A stretch of 12,263 bases of DNA, taken from NCBI GenBank assembly GCA_964466745.1, contig CAYXOX010000090.1:1-12263 (forward strand), in the 5' to 3' direction. Shown here piece by piece: positions 7,201 to 12,250 of this stretch (its first letter is position 1; every line of letters starts with the position of its first letter). A model generated the notes under the pieces. It was given only the letters and a program-made list of their open reading frames with translations, did no database searches and was not told the DNA's origin. A program made the position numbers and the translations under genes. This DNA comes from CAYXOX01 sp964466745. Lineage in GTDB: Bacteria; Pseudomonadota; Alphaproteobacteria; Rhodobacterales; Rhodobacteraceae.

Positions 7201-9009
7201 TGTATTATTACCTGATAAACCAATATATATCTTATTACCATCAGGTAGGGAATTGGTTACTTTATACCCTATACGTGGTTTGAATGCATATGCCTTAACC
7301 TTATCATTATCATACTTGTAAAGGTGAGGGAAGGCTGTAGTACTTGCTAAGTTTATGTTAGGGTAATTAGAACCAGTTTGAAAGCTACTACCTAATACTA
7401 TAGGTGCAAATACTGTCTTTATCTCATCTTCTCCTTGAGCATTATTACTAGTACTTATAAGCTCTAAACTACCATACTGACGGTAAGGTTCTTGTTCTTC
7501 AGCTACTTTACTAAACCTATCAGTATCTTCGTCATTGGTTAGTATAACGCTTTTAGGTAGTTCTGTTACCGGATGTTTTATAGACACCCTCTTACTGGTA
7601 TCATACTTTCTTGTCCAGTCTTTTATTTCACCTGATCTTATCCAGTCATTAAACTGTTCTATAAGTATAGTCCTTTGATCATTAGGATCAGGAAGAAAGA
7701 CTAGGTTAAACTGTTGTATAAGACCTTGTATTACATCTTCAGATTTAAGCTCTGGGTTAAACTGTAAAGACATGTCTACAGGTTCGTTCTCATATACCGG
7801 AGGTGCATTCGTACAAGATAACTCAGCACTCCTTATCTTTAACACAGGTGTTTCTGGACCTAAGTATATAGTACTAAAGAATACATCAGCAAAGAACTTA
7901 TCACTACCCCCGGTCATACTGGTTTGTCCGGTAGCTGATACAGTAATACTCGAAGGGTCGGTGGAGTTATAAAATCTTGTTTCAGTAGCAAAGACACTAC
8001 CCGGCTTACTACTTCCTTTCCTCAACTGTATGGTTACCCTTGAAGACTTAGCCCCTATATACTCTAAATCACTATTGTCAAACACCAGAGAACAGTTAAA
8101 GGTGTGGTCACCAGTTGTTAAGGCTGTATATTCCGAAGTACTAGGGTTGTAAGCATTCTTAGGGTCTGATAACTCTATGGATGCAGTTACGTATAGGGTT
8201 TGTGAACTACTAACAAACTGTGTAGCATTCTCTATAGCATCAAAGTTAGCACTAGCAGAAGGTACCGTAGGACCAAACTGATCGTCTGACTTAGTAAAAA
8301 GGTATAGATTGTTAAAGTCTGTGGTTTCAGTAAAACTACCACTATACCTAAACCCTACCTGATCAAAGATTACATCTAAGGTATCTTTTAGCTTGATACT
8401 TGGTAGGAATTGTCTTAAATTAAGAGGTACGGTACTACTACCTAAATCGTCATTAACATAACCCATAGGAGGGTAGATACTAAACCCTTGGTTATCGTCA
8501 TCCCTACCATAAGCACCTAAAGGGTAAAATACTGAACCACCTAATAAGTTATCCTCCCAGCTATCCAACACACTACCGGAAGAAAACACATGATCATAAG
8601 CACTCCAATCAGCATCTCTTAAAAACTTACCTTTTAGTTCTTCCTTAAACTGTACTACCTTATCAGATACCTGTACATTATAGTTAACAAACCCGTCCTC
8701 ATCGGTTACTACCTCTAATAACTCTAGTTGTCCTTGGAGTAAGGTTTCTCCTTTCTGTAATACCCAAGCATCTATACTATTGTACATAGCCGGGGGATTA
8801 TCAGCCCCTATGTCATAAGCATTCTTAAAAAACTTGTTATTACGTTTTGTACCAGGGAGGGTGAACTCTTGAGAACCTATACCAAAGACTCTACCTAGTT
8901 CCCCTACCTCCACCGTTGACATATCAACCCTTAAAGGTACTCCCTCCAGAACATCTAGGTCATAAACCTGATCTTGGTAATTTACCCTTAGTATAAGGTC
9001 GTTCTTCAT
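4288..9009 (-). CDS. Giant modular baseplate/tail adhesin with Thr-rich linkers
   Basis: The 1573-residue protein is probably the receptor-binding part of the tail tip or baseplate. Residues 1-735 form a conventional, mostly beta-rich region resembling Bacteroidota phage tail proteins. Landmarks are LPGTKRNNKFF near 52-62, SIKLKDTLDVIFDQVGFRYS near 205-225, and ILIEQFNDWIRSGEIKDWT around 450-470. From 736 on, eight Thr/Ser linkers (43, 14, 16, 8, 12, 8, 19 and 8 residues) precede eight modules of about 78-98 residues. Modules 1, 3, 5 and 7 share a type-A pattern (Y-x-[DN], GD/GE, LWYG, GE, terminal Cys). Modules 2, 4 and 6 share a type-B pattern (DNDxSGTV, NGYYVLEG in 4 and 6). Module 8 is a divergent A-like cap ending in FCGF. 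Most modules have one early and one final Cys, suggesting disulfides outside the cell. The gene follows a 40-nt gap, the largest between genes here, and is TAATG-coupled to a glycosyltransferase-like gene. The function is inferred from architecture, not from a recognised receptor-binding domain. Confidence 0.75.
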   Translation of the reverse strand: MKNDLILRVNYQDQVYDLDVLEGVPLRVDMSTVEVGELGRVFGIGSQEFTLPGTKRNNKFFKNAYDIGADNPPAMYNSIDAWVLQKGETLLQGQLELLEVVTDEDGFVNYNVQVSDKVVQFKEELKGKFLRDADWSAYDHVFSSGSVLDSWEDNLLGGSVFYPLGAYGRDDDNQGFSIYPPMGYVNDDLGSSTVPLNLRQFLPSIKLKDTLDVIFDQVGFRYSGSFTETTDFNNLYLFTKSDDQFGPTVPSASANFDAIENATQFVSSSQTLYVTASIELSDPKNAYNPSTSEYTALTTGDHTFNCSLVFDNSDLEYIGAKSSRVTIQLRKGSSKPGSVFATETRFYNSTDPSSITVSATGQTSMTGGSDKFFADVFFSTIYLGPETPVLKIRSAELSCTNAPPVYENEPVDMSLQFNPELKSEDVIQGLIQQFNLVFLPDPNDQRTILIEQFNDWIRSGEIKDWTRKYDTSKRVSIKHPVTELPKSVILTNDEDTDRFSKVAEEQEPYRQYGSLELISTSNNAQGEDEIKTVFAPIVLGSSFQTGSNYPNINLASTTAFPHLYKYDNDKVKAYAFKPRIGYKVTNSLPDGNKIYIGLSGNNTATSGSYATLSNVSQLPTISGASNDLHFNNTYGDFVPAGLGVNNGVTAYTKYWETYYESLYWDDGRFVTLDLLFQPYEYQSIRLNDRIMIKNQYYRINKIKGFNLTQDDVVTVELLKLYPAYFQLGEGGISPITTTTTTEAPTTTTTSTTSTTSTTTTSTTTTSTTTTTSTTSTTTFPPNTEIFSDRGDGGGYPSGNACNETDPTDNSFYLAGTGKTVTVDITGEIVYTNPGLTTTVTGEQLYFGVNDTSGGAAGYVIRIDFDGTVMSWQACGVTTTTTTTTSTTTTTIPQFNVLGGDTGTNNSSTLACGDDSNTSYTVIDNDSSGTVSTGDEIVGLSNGFLKIEANQFVELDSGIVLAPGLQNCPTTTTTTTSTTTTSTTTLPGVQYYSNRIELSGYNNSEDACTILNTSINIYSDESSLEDVTVGDFFYTDQALTAGWDGDDLWYGLDPSDESTPSYSFRIASDGEVLETRDCSVPTTTTTTTTAIPTFNILGSVRITSEGLRCAGSPDEVLYRVVDNDFSGTVTVGDDLKLASTGNNASNGYYVLEGGLSVQVDTGEIIDILDCNTTTTTTTSTTTTVPPSTQVFSNQEEGDGGITSCQDQSTLQYLIYLDGTGKTVESSACIGEIVYDDNFLTDVFVGQSLWYGVADDIDPSVRYYVQINNSGEIIDWVDCNATTTTSTTTIPSFTTNGSVRITSAGLRCSGTPDEVLYRVIDNDFSGTVTVGDDLLVHATGNNASNGYYVLEGNISVQVDGGEIIDILDCNTTTTTTTTTTTTSTTTTTTIPGIQHEVDAVQDSGSSTSGQACNSITSGNIYSNRANVASIIVGDILYSNDLLTNAWNGGNGSTGKWYGLSDSAGSAEYAMRIDIGGEVKEIVDCSVTTTTSTTTIATTAYNDLGYDASTAGTACSNYPSGNVFYGDNADFENTGKLYSDAGGVNPAPQGFYSDGLYVLEVVDGAGNTDNVQFCGF
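4906..5148 (-). repeat. Type-B module copy M6 (paralogue of M4)
   Basis: Residues 1288-1368 of the adhesin. Over a 78-residue ungapped alignment with M4 I count 64 identical residues (about 82%), including RVIDNDFSGTVTVGDD, NASNGYYVLEG and EIIDILDC. The DNA differs at many third positions, so the duplication is not fresh and the protein sequence has been conserved since. M6 contains a calcium-loop-like DNDFSGTVTVGD at 5020-5055. Confidence 0.85.
5020..5055 (-). other. Dockerin/EF-hand-like calcium loop in M6
   Basis: Residues 1319-1330 read DNDFSGTVTVGD. Acidic or oxygen-bearing residues occupy EF-loop positions 1, 3, 5 and 12, with Gly at 6 and Val at 8, as in dockerin loops that use Asp at position 12. 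Whether it binds calcium is inference; there is no obvious flanking helix pair. Confidence 0.4.
5500..5745 (-). repeat. Type-B module copy M4 (paralogue of M6)
   Basis: Residues 1089-1170. The partner of M6, nearly identical in protein sequence but diverged in synonymous sites. It differs mainly in the segment after VTVGDDL (KLAST here, LVHAT in M6) and at the N-terminal edge (FNIL here, FTTN in M6). The loop DNDFSGTVTVGD is at 5614-5649. Confidence 0.85.
5614..5649 (-). other. Dockerin/EF-hand-like calcium loop in M4
   Basis: Residues 1121-1132, DNDFSGTVTVGD, identical to the loop in M6. The spacing fits an EF/dockerin consensus D-x-D-x-S-G-x-V-x-x-x-D. Calcium binding is inferred. Confidence 0.4.
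6208..6243 (-). other. Dockerin/EF-hand-like calcium loop in M2
   Basis: Residues 923-934, DNDSSGTVSTGD. The surrounding M2 module is much more diverged from M4 and M6 than this loop is, which argues that the loop is a functional constraint of the type-B module. Confidence 0.4.
6706..6750 (-). repeat. 15-bp tandem repeat, three copies, in the first Thr/Ser linker
   Basis: The plus-strand unit cgtagtactagtagt occurs perfectly at 6706-6720 and 6721-6735, and with one mismatch (a to g) at 6736-6750. Each unit adds five residues (four Thr and one Ser) without changing frame. This is a likely site for replication slippage that would lengthen or shorten the stalk in five-residue steps, and it sits in the longest linker (43 residues), directly after the conventional baseplate part. 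Confidence 0.85.
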
Positions 9010-9013
9010 TAGT

Positions 9014-9031
9014 AATTAATTCAGATTAATT
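9014..9031 (-). promoter_or_regulatory. AT palindrome in the 40-nt gap before the adhesin gene
   Basis: On the coding strand AATTAAT-CTGA-ATTAATT is a perfect inverted repeat (7-bp arms, 4-nt loop) ending 4 nt upstream of the adhesin ATG at 9009. It lies in the only intergenic space here longer than a few bases. It could be an operator, part of a promoter, or a weak hairpin near the start codon. An AT-only stem is thermodynamically weak and has no T-run, so it is not a convincing terminator. Confidence 0.3.
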
Positions 9032-9049
9032 GTCTCCCGGTAGATCTTA

Positions 9050-10201
9050 TTACCTACTATACCTTGCATTAGCATACCTATAAGTAATAGTGTATTGAAA
9101 GAGTTTCTGTCTATTCTGGTTTGTGTTCCTAGTGTAGGTGGTATCGGTAATTACAATAGGGATAAACTTACCATCCTCTTGTACGTATACCTCTGGACTA
9201 TCATAAAGCTCAGTAACAAGGTTGGCTGTTTCTTCATCCAGATAGTCTGTAGTTACATCATAAGTGTCTTGGTAGGTAGTATTATATACCTTCTCTCCCC
9301 TTCTTGTTATATCGTATGCTCCTAGGTTAGAGTAATCTACCTGAGGTAAGTCAGCCATCTCCCTAGTTAACGTACTGTTTTCACGTACTGGGTTACCTAT
9401 ACTGTAGTACTCAAAATACCCATAGTTGTTTATAAAGGCAAAGGTAACACCATCATCATAACAAGGTCTAACCCTATTGTAAGTAAATAAAAGGTCATTG
9501 TTGTTAGCGTTTCTTATCCTTATAGTCTCCCAGTCTTCATTGTTGTAGGTATTGTTAAACAAAGAAGAACCACTAGCTATGGGTGTTGTAAATATTTCAT
9601 AATCACTACCCGGGGATAATGCATTATTGGCTTGAAAGATGATAGTACCGGCTGCATTGACGTATTCTACCTCTATGTCTTGAGTACCCCCTATAACACT
9701 GGAAGGAGGCATATATATTGGTACGGTAACATAATTACCCTTGGATATATATCCTTTTGTACTATTGGTTAGTAACTGAAAGGAAGAAGAGGGTTGAAAG
9801 TTATAAGAACCTTGGTTAGGGTCTACAGTACCTTGGAATACTTCAATACTATCAGAAGCACCTCCCGGGTAAAAGGTAACACTACTACTTATACTTGTAC
9901 CGTATGATTCTGAGAAGTGTAGGGTAAACTCTTTAAACCCTTCATCTGATTCTTCTGCAGTACTTACCTTCCAGTCTTGGTCATACTCTAAGTTATCACC
10001 CAGTATTGATGATACCTCTAGAACACCTATTCCTTCTGGGTTGGGGTAAGTAAGTAGTCTAGTTAAACGTGTACCTCCTAGGTTTATATCAGTAACATAC
10101 TGAAACTGTGGTAGTAAAGCATTACTGGAAGATACAGCATATACTAGCTTGGTATCTGTGACGTTGGGGGAGGTTGGTTTATTACGTACTGTTATAGCCA
10201 T
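9050..10201 (-). CDS. Putative tail/baseplate structural protein
   Basis: This 383-residue protein is rich in beta-prone and Ser/Thr/Asn/Tyr residues, with no signal peptide or membrane segment. The early part (about 1-180) looks like a beta-sandwich virion protein. The late part has TRRGEKVYNTTYQDTYDV and then a region of the form 'E-L-x-x-SP-x-V-x-x-x-G-x-x-x-P-x-x-ITD-x-x-Y', followed by QKLFQYTITYRYANARYSR at the C-terminus. I recall this ending (PV-x-ITDT-x-Y, then y-x-l-x-f-x-yAN) in tail or baseplate proteins of Bacteroidota phages and prophages. It starts in a TAATG overlap with the stop of the gp10-like gene and precedes the giant adhesin, so it probably connects the tail tube end and the baseplate. 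A tube-forming role is less likely given the irregular, long composition. Confidence 0.6.
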   Translation of the reverse strand: MAITVRNKPTSPNVTDTKLVYAVSSSNALLPQFQYVTDINLGGTRLTRLLTYPNPEGIGVLEVSSILGDNLEYDQDWKVSTAEESDEGFKEFTLHFSESYGTSISSSVTFYPGGASDSIEVFQGTVDPNQGSYNFQPSSSFQLLTNSTKGYISKGNYVTVPIYMPPSSVIGGTQDIEVEYVNAAGTIIFQANNALSPGSDYEIFTTPIASGSSLFNNTYNNEDWETIRIRNANNNDLLFTYNRVRPCYDDGVTFAFINNYGYFEYYSIGNPVRENSTLTREMADLPQVDYSNLGAYDITRRGEKVYNTTYQDTYDVTTDYLDEETANLVTELYDSPEVYVQEDGKFIPIVITDTTYTRNTNQNRQKLFQYTITYRYANARYSR

Positions 10202-10677
10202 TATGCTCTAACCTTTACATCTTGTAGTTGTCTGTTTATAGCATCTAAAACCTCTTGTTCGGTACCTTCACTAAGTATTTGTTGAGCCTTATTCCTCATT
10301 ACCTCAGTAATAGCAGGTTGTATGAAAGGTCTAGGTCTAGGATTAGTTCCCTTCTTTTCTATCTTTTTAGCAATAGCAAAGGCAAAAGACTCTACCGTTA
10401 ACCCACTAGGTACCTTTATACCCTTCTCCTTTATCCACTCCATTAAAGGTCTTACCGGTGGCATCTTCCCAGGTCCTCTACCATCCCCCTGGTCTACGAA
10501 TATACCGTAGGTTAACATTGTCCTTACAAGCTGGTAGGTAGTACCCTGAGTACGTATATCATAGGTTATAGACTCAGCTAGTTTACCAGTATCATAAGAA
10601 CCGTTGGCTTGGAGTTCTTCCACCATTGCCTCTGTTAAGGCTACTTCTAAGGCTTCTAAGGATTGTTGGAAAGTCAT
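10201..10677 (-). CDS. HK97 gp10-like neck / tail-completion protein
   Basis: This 158-residue protein has the HK97 gp10-like pattern: a helical N-terminus, SYDTGKLAESITYDI (27-41) matching the usual 'DTGxLxxSI' block, then a YGIFVDQGDGRGPGKMPPV segment matching 'YGxxVexGtgxxxxxPPV', a helix with EWIKEKGI, FAFAIAKKI, and the terminal NPRPRPFIQPAI. Members of this family act at the head-tail junction or in tail completion. Length is typical. The ATG overlaps the preceding stop as ATGA and the stop overlaps the next ATG as TAATG. This is among the best-supported assignments here. Confidence 0.8.
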   Translation of the reverse strand: MTFQQSLEALEVALTEAMVEELQANGSYDTGKLAESITYDIRTQGTTYQLVRTMLTYGIFVDQGDGRGPGKMPPVRPLMEWIKEKGIKVPSGLTVESFAFAIAKKIEKKGTNPRPRPFIQPAITEVMRNKAQQILSEGTEQEVLDAINRQLQDVKVRA

Positions 10678-11129
10678 GGTTGAGGGTAATTACAATAGTC
10701 TAGGTTAAATGGTGTAATAACATTAATCGTACCTACCCACCCGAAAGCTCTGTCTTGGAAAGCCTCATTAACAGGTAAGGCATTAACTAGGTTAACTTCA
10801 TACCACTGTTGTCTGTCAGCTGGACCCCAGTTAAACCAAGCCAGTAAGTCATATATATACTGTTCAGTATCTGATACTACCTGACTATTAGAAGAAGAAC
10901 CTATCTTGGGTTGATCTAAGGAGTATAACTCAAAGGTTAACGTCCTAGTCCTGTCAGCCAATACTGCCGACATAGGTCTCATGTATACAAAAGGATAGAG
11001 ACGGTTAACAGCCGATGCATCCAAGTAATCCAGAGTACCATTGTCAAAACTAGCTATCTGGTAATGCTTTTCACAGGCTTCTTGGAAGTCGTTTATGACA
11101 GTCTGGTATGTTATGTTTACCTTAGCCAT
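10674..11129 (-). CDS. Tail-terminator-like / minor tail protein
   Basis: The 151 residues include YPFVYMRPM, a strand TLTFELYSLDQP, the segment SDTEQYIYDLLAWF, and a C-terminal FGWVGTINVITPFNLDYCNYPQP. The order 'YP-x-hydrophobic, D, SD-x-x-x-x-x-DLL, GW-x-x-x-I-x-x-x-P, D-x-C-x-x-P' is what I recall for small tail-terminator/tail-completion proteins in Bacteroidota siphoviruses. The position just before a gp10-like gene fits a neck or tail-end component. Starts in a TAATG overlap with the upstream gene and ends in an ATGA overlap with the next. No Shine-Dalgarno sequence. Confidence 0.55.
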   Translation of the reverse strand: MAKVNITYQTVINDFQEACEKHYQIASFDNGTLDYLDASAVNRLYPFVYMRPMSAVLADRTRTLTFELYSLDQPKIGSSSNSQVVSDTEQYIYDLLAWFNWGPADRQQWYEVNLVNALPVNEAFQDRAFGWVGTINVITPFNLDYCNYPQP

Positions 11130-11368
11130 TACTTTATAGTATCTACGTATTCTTTGTGTAGTCTAAGGAGGCTAGCTACTTGGTTGTTGTTATACCCTTT
11201 GCTCCTAAATTGTAAAACCTTCTCTCTAATTAGTTCTTCTTCTTCCGTATAGTCCGGACAATCGAGGCAAGGTTCCTTCTTCTCTGCTTTCTTTTTACGT
11301 TTTTTAGGGACATCAACTGGTTGTGTAGTTGTTGTTTCATCAGGGGTAGGGTCTGTGTATTCGTCCAT
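11129..11368 (-). CDS. Small protein with a possible C-terminal helix-turn-helix
   Basis: A 79-residue protein from the ATG at 11368. A longer reading from a TTG at 11440 is rejected because those extra 24 codons overlap the -1-frame end of the upstream gene. This ATG lies one base after that gene's TAA (TAACATG). Residues 1-20 are acidic and Thr/Pro-rich, then a lysine cluster (KKRKKKAEKK), a CLDC motif (two Cys, not enough for a full zinc site), and a C-terminal helical region REKVLQFRSKGYNNNQVASL whose 'G-[YW]-x-x-x-[QE]-[VI]-A-x-x-L' spacing resembles a resolvase-like helix-turn-helix. It could be a small assembly or scaffold factor or a DNA-binding protein. Its place inside a tail operon favours an assembly role. 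Function not recognised. Confidence 0.6.
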   Translation of the reverse strand: MDEYTDPTPDETTTTQPVDVPKKRKKKAEKKEPCLDCPDYTEEEELIREKVLQFRSKGYNNNQVASLLRLHKEYVDTIK

Positions 11369-11369
11369 G

Positions 11370-11663
11370 TTAGTTGTATTTTGCTTTACGGAGGGCTTCT
11401 TTCTGAGCCTTCTCCATTTCTTTATTATAATCCTTGTCAATCTCTAGGTAGTTGAGTACTGTTATAAAGTTCATGTCTGTTATACGCTTGTCTCCTGTAA
11501 TTGTAAGTATACCGGTTTTAGAGAGTGAGTATATAGTCCCCCACCAACCCCAATGTTGGCTATAAGAGACGTTAACATCTTCTGGTTGGTCTTCTCCTTC
11601 AGGTTCTGGTTCTCCGAATATACTATACTGTTCAAGTACTGACTTCCTGTGATCAAAAAAAAA
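11370..11663 (-). CDS. -1-frame C-terminal part of the tail-assembly-chaperone-like gene
   Basis: This reading opens directly after an in-frame TAG (11664-11666), begins in the T9 run, and ends at TAA 11370-11372, one base before the next ATG. It has no credible start of its own at its 5' end (the first ATG is at 11474, leaving only 34 codons). Joined to the 0 frame by a -1 slip after the second Phe codon of the run, it gives a 283-residue protein: residues 1-188 from the 0 frame, then FDHRKSVLEQYS..., an acidic EPEPEGEDQPED stretch, QHWGWWGTIYSLSKTG (WGWWG at about 224-228), a 'T-GDKRIT-x-MNFITVLNYLE' helix and a Lys/Glu-rich tail. I recall the 'WGW-x-x-x-hydrophobic-Y-x-L-x-x-G' followed by 'hydrophobic-xxLxYL' as the normal C-terminus of this Bacteroidota-phage family, so I take this as genuine coding sequence. 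Confidence 0.7.
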   Translation of the reverse strand, partial: FFFDHRKSVLEQYSIFGEPEPEGEDQPEDVNVSYSQHWGWWGTIYSLSKTGILTITGDKRITDMNFITVLNYLEIDKDYNKEMEKAQKEALRKAKYN

Positions 11664-12220
11664 CTAATAGCACCTAAGGCTATGGTTACTGGAAAACCTA
11701 AGAAATTATCCTCCACCTTTTTCCTTTTATCACTATCATATCCCTCTATATCGTAGGCATCAAATACGTTGGCTACCTCATTATTTCTTACTACCTTAAG
11801 GTGGTGTTTAAGTTGGAAGGATAGGCTGTCAAACTTATGGCTAGTGACAGGTCTGTATAAGATACTAACTACCTTATGGAGGTTGTTGTTAATGTCTTTG
11901 GATAGGTTTTCTAAGTCTATGTACTCACCCAAGGATTGTTGCTTTATGTTGGAATAACCGTATAAGGTACCATTCCATTCTATAAGGCTATGGAACTCAT
12001 TACCCGGGTTAATCATTTTCTCAATAAGGTCATTAACCTTCTTTATACTCTTTAAGTCCCAGTACTTAAGCTCTTCCACCTCTATACCTGTTAGGGTGGA
12101 TATAATCCATAAAGACTTCTCCAGCTTACTATCGGTATCTGGGAGGTTCTGTAGTTCCTGATACTGTTTTATGGTCAGGTATTCAGGGATGGATACAGGT
12201 ACTGTTTTTGTTTCTGTCAT
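11480..12220 (-). CDS. Tail-assembly-chaperone-like protein, 0-frame product (frame broken at a T9 run)
   Basis: The 0 frame gives 246 residues from the ATG at 12220. Residues 1-188 contain PEYLTIKQYQELQNL, a helix with EELKYWDLKSIKKV, GEYIDLE (98-104) and NLHKVVSILYRP (113-124). The last two blocks match what I recall of a family in Bacteroidota phages next to tail genes. After the phenylalanines at 187-188 the 0 frame runs 58 more codons (LITGSQYL... to LQLQETSV) that look like out-of-frame sequence, while the -1 frame carries the motif-rich continuation. The hydrophobic FPVTIALGAISFFLI near 175-190 therefore need not be a membrane segment. A short/long product pair would resemble the lambda gpG/gpGT strategy for tail chaperones, though placement relative to the tape-measure gene here is not classical. 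No Shine-Dalgarno sequence precedes the start. Confidence 0.65.
   Translation of the reverse strand: MTETKTVPVSIPEYLTIKQYQELQNLPDTDSKLEKSLWIISTLTGIEVEELKYWDLKSIKKVNDLIEKMINPGNEFHSLIEWNGTLYGYSNIKQQSLGEYIDLENLSKDINNNLHKVVSILYRPVTSHKFDSLSFQLKHHLKVVRNNEVANVFDAYDIEGYDSDKRKKVEDNFLGFPVTIALGAISFFLITGSQYLNSIVYSENQNLKEKTNQKMLTSLIANIGVGGGLYTHSLKPVYLQLQETSV
11655..11663 (-). other. T9 slippery run: probable -1 frameshift or slippage site
   Basis: On the coding strand the sequence reads ATT-AGT-TTT-TTT-TTG-ATC in frame 0, containing the heptamer T-TTT-TTT. Slipping back one base gives TTT-GAT-CAC and enters the 97-codon -1 frame. An in-frame TAG in the -1 frame immediately before the run means the switch must occur at or after it. 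Nine T residues are also long enough for transcriptional slippage and for sequencing miscounts. An AGGTG, weakly Shine-Dalgarno-like, lies 7 nt upstream. Downstream I see only a 4-bp AAGT/ACTT hairpin, so no strong stimulator. Confidence 0.65.
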
Positions 12221-12223
12221 ATA

Positions 12224-12234
12224 ATTAAATAGTT
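12224..12234 (-). promoter_or_regulatory. Start-proximal motif AACTATTTAAT (copy 2)
   Basis: Identical in sequence and in distance (3 nt) to the ATG at 12220 as the copy before the ATG at 219. All three minus-strand frames between 12263 and 12221 contain a stop, so this 43-nt end of the window is at least partly intergenic. The significance of two copies is low. Confidence 0.2.
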
Positions 12235-12238
12235 GTAT

Positions 12239-12250
12239 GGTTTAAAAACC
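12239..12250. repeat. Short inverted repeat upstream of the first gene
   Basis: ggttt-aa-aaacc forms 5-bp arms about a 2-nt centre. It lies 18 nt upstream of the ATG at 12220 in the leader region. It may be part of a regulatory site; it is too short and loop-poor to call a terminator. Confidence 0.15.

Noticed and set aside
9095..9325. Hydrophobic 76-codon plus-strand reading frame
   Set aside because: It is wholly antisense to the 383-residue tail gene, has no upstream signal, and its hydrophobicity follows from the complementary strand. The other plus-strand frames are rejected on the same grounds.
11369..11440. N-terminal extension of the 79-residue protein from a TTG at 11440
   Set aside because: The extra 24 residues lie opposite the better-supported -1-frame C-terminus of the upstream gene, and an ATG exists one base after that gene's stop.
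11370..11474. An independent 34-codon gene starting at ATG 11474
   Set aside because: The same frame is open for 63 codons upstream to the T9 run with motif-like content, so the ATG is an internal Met of the frameshifted protein.
11640..11700. A transmembrane helix in the 0-frame chaperone-like protein (FPVTIALGAISFFLI)
   Set aside because: Its last residues exist only in the 0 frame past the slippery run; in the joined product the segment is followed by a charged DHRKS stretch, and the family is expected to be soluble.
12239..12250. Rho-independent terminator upstream of the first gene
   Set aside because: The stem is only 5 bp with a 2-nt centre and no following T-run on the coding strand.
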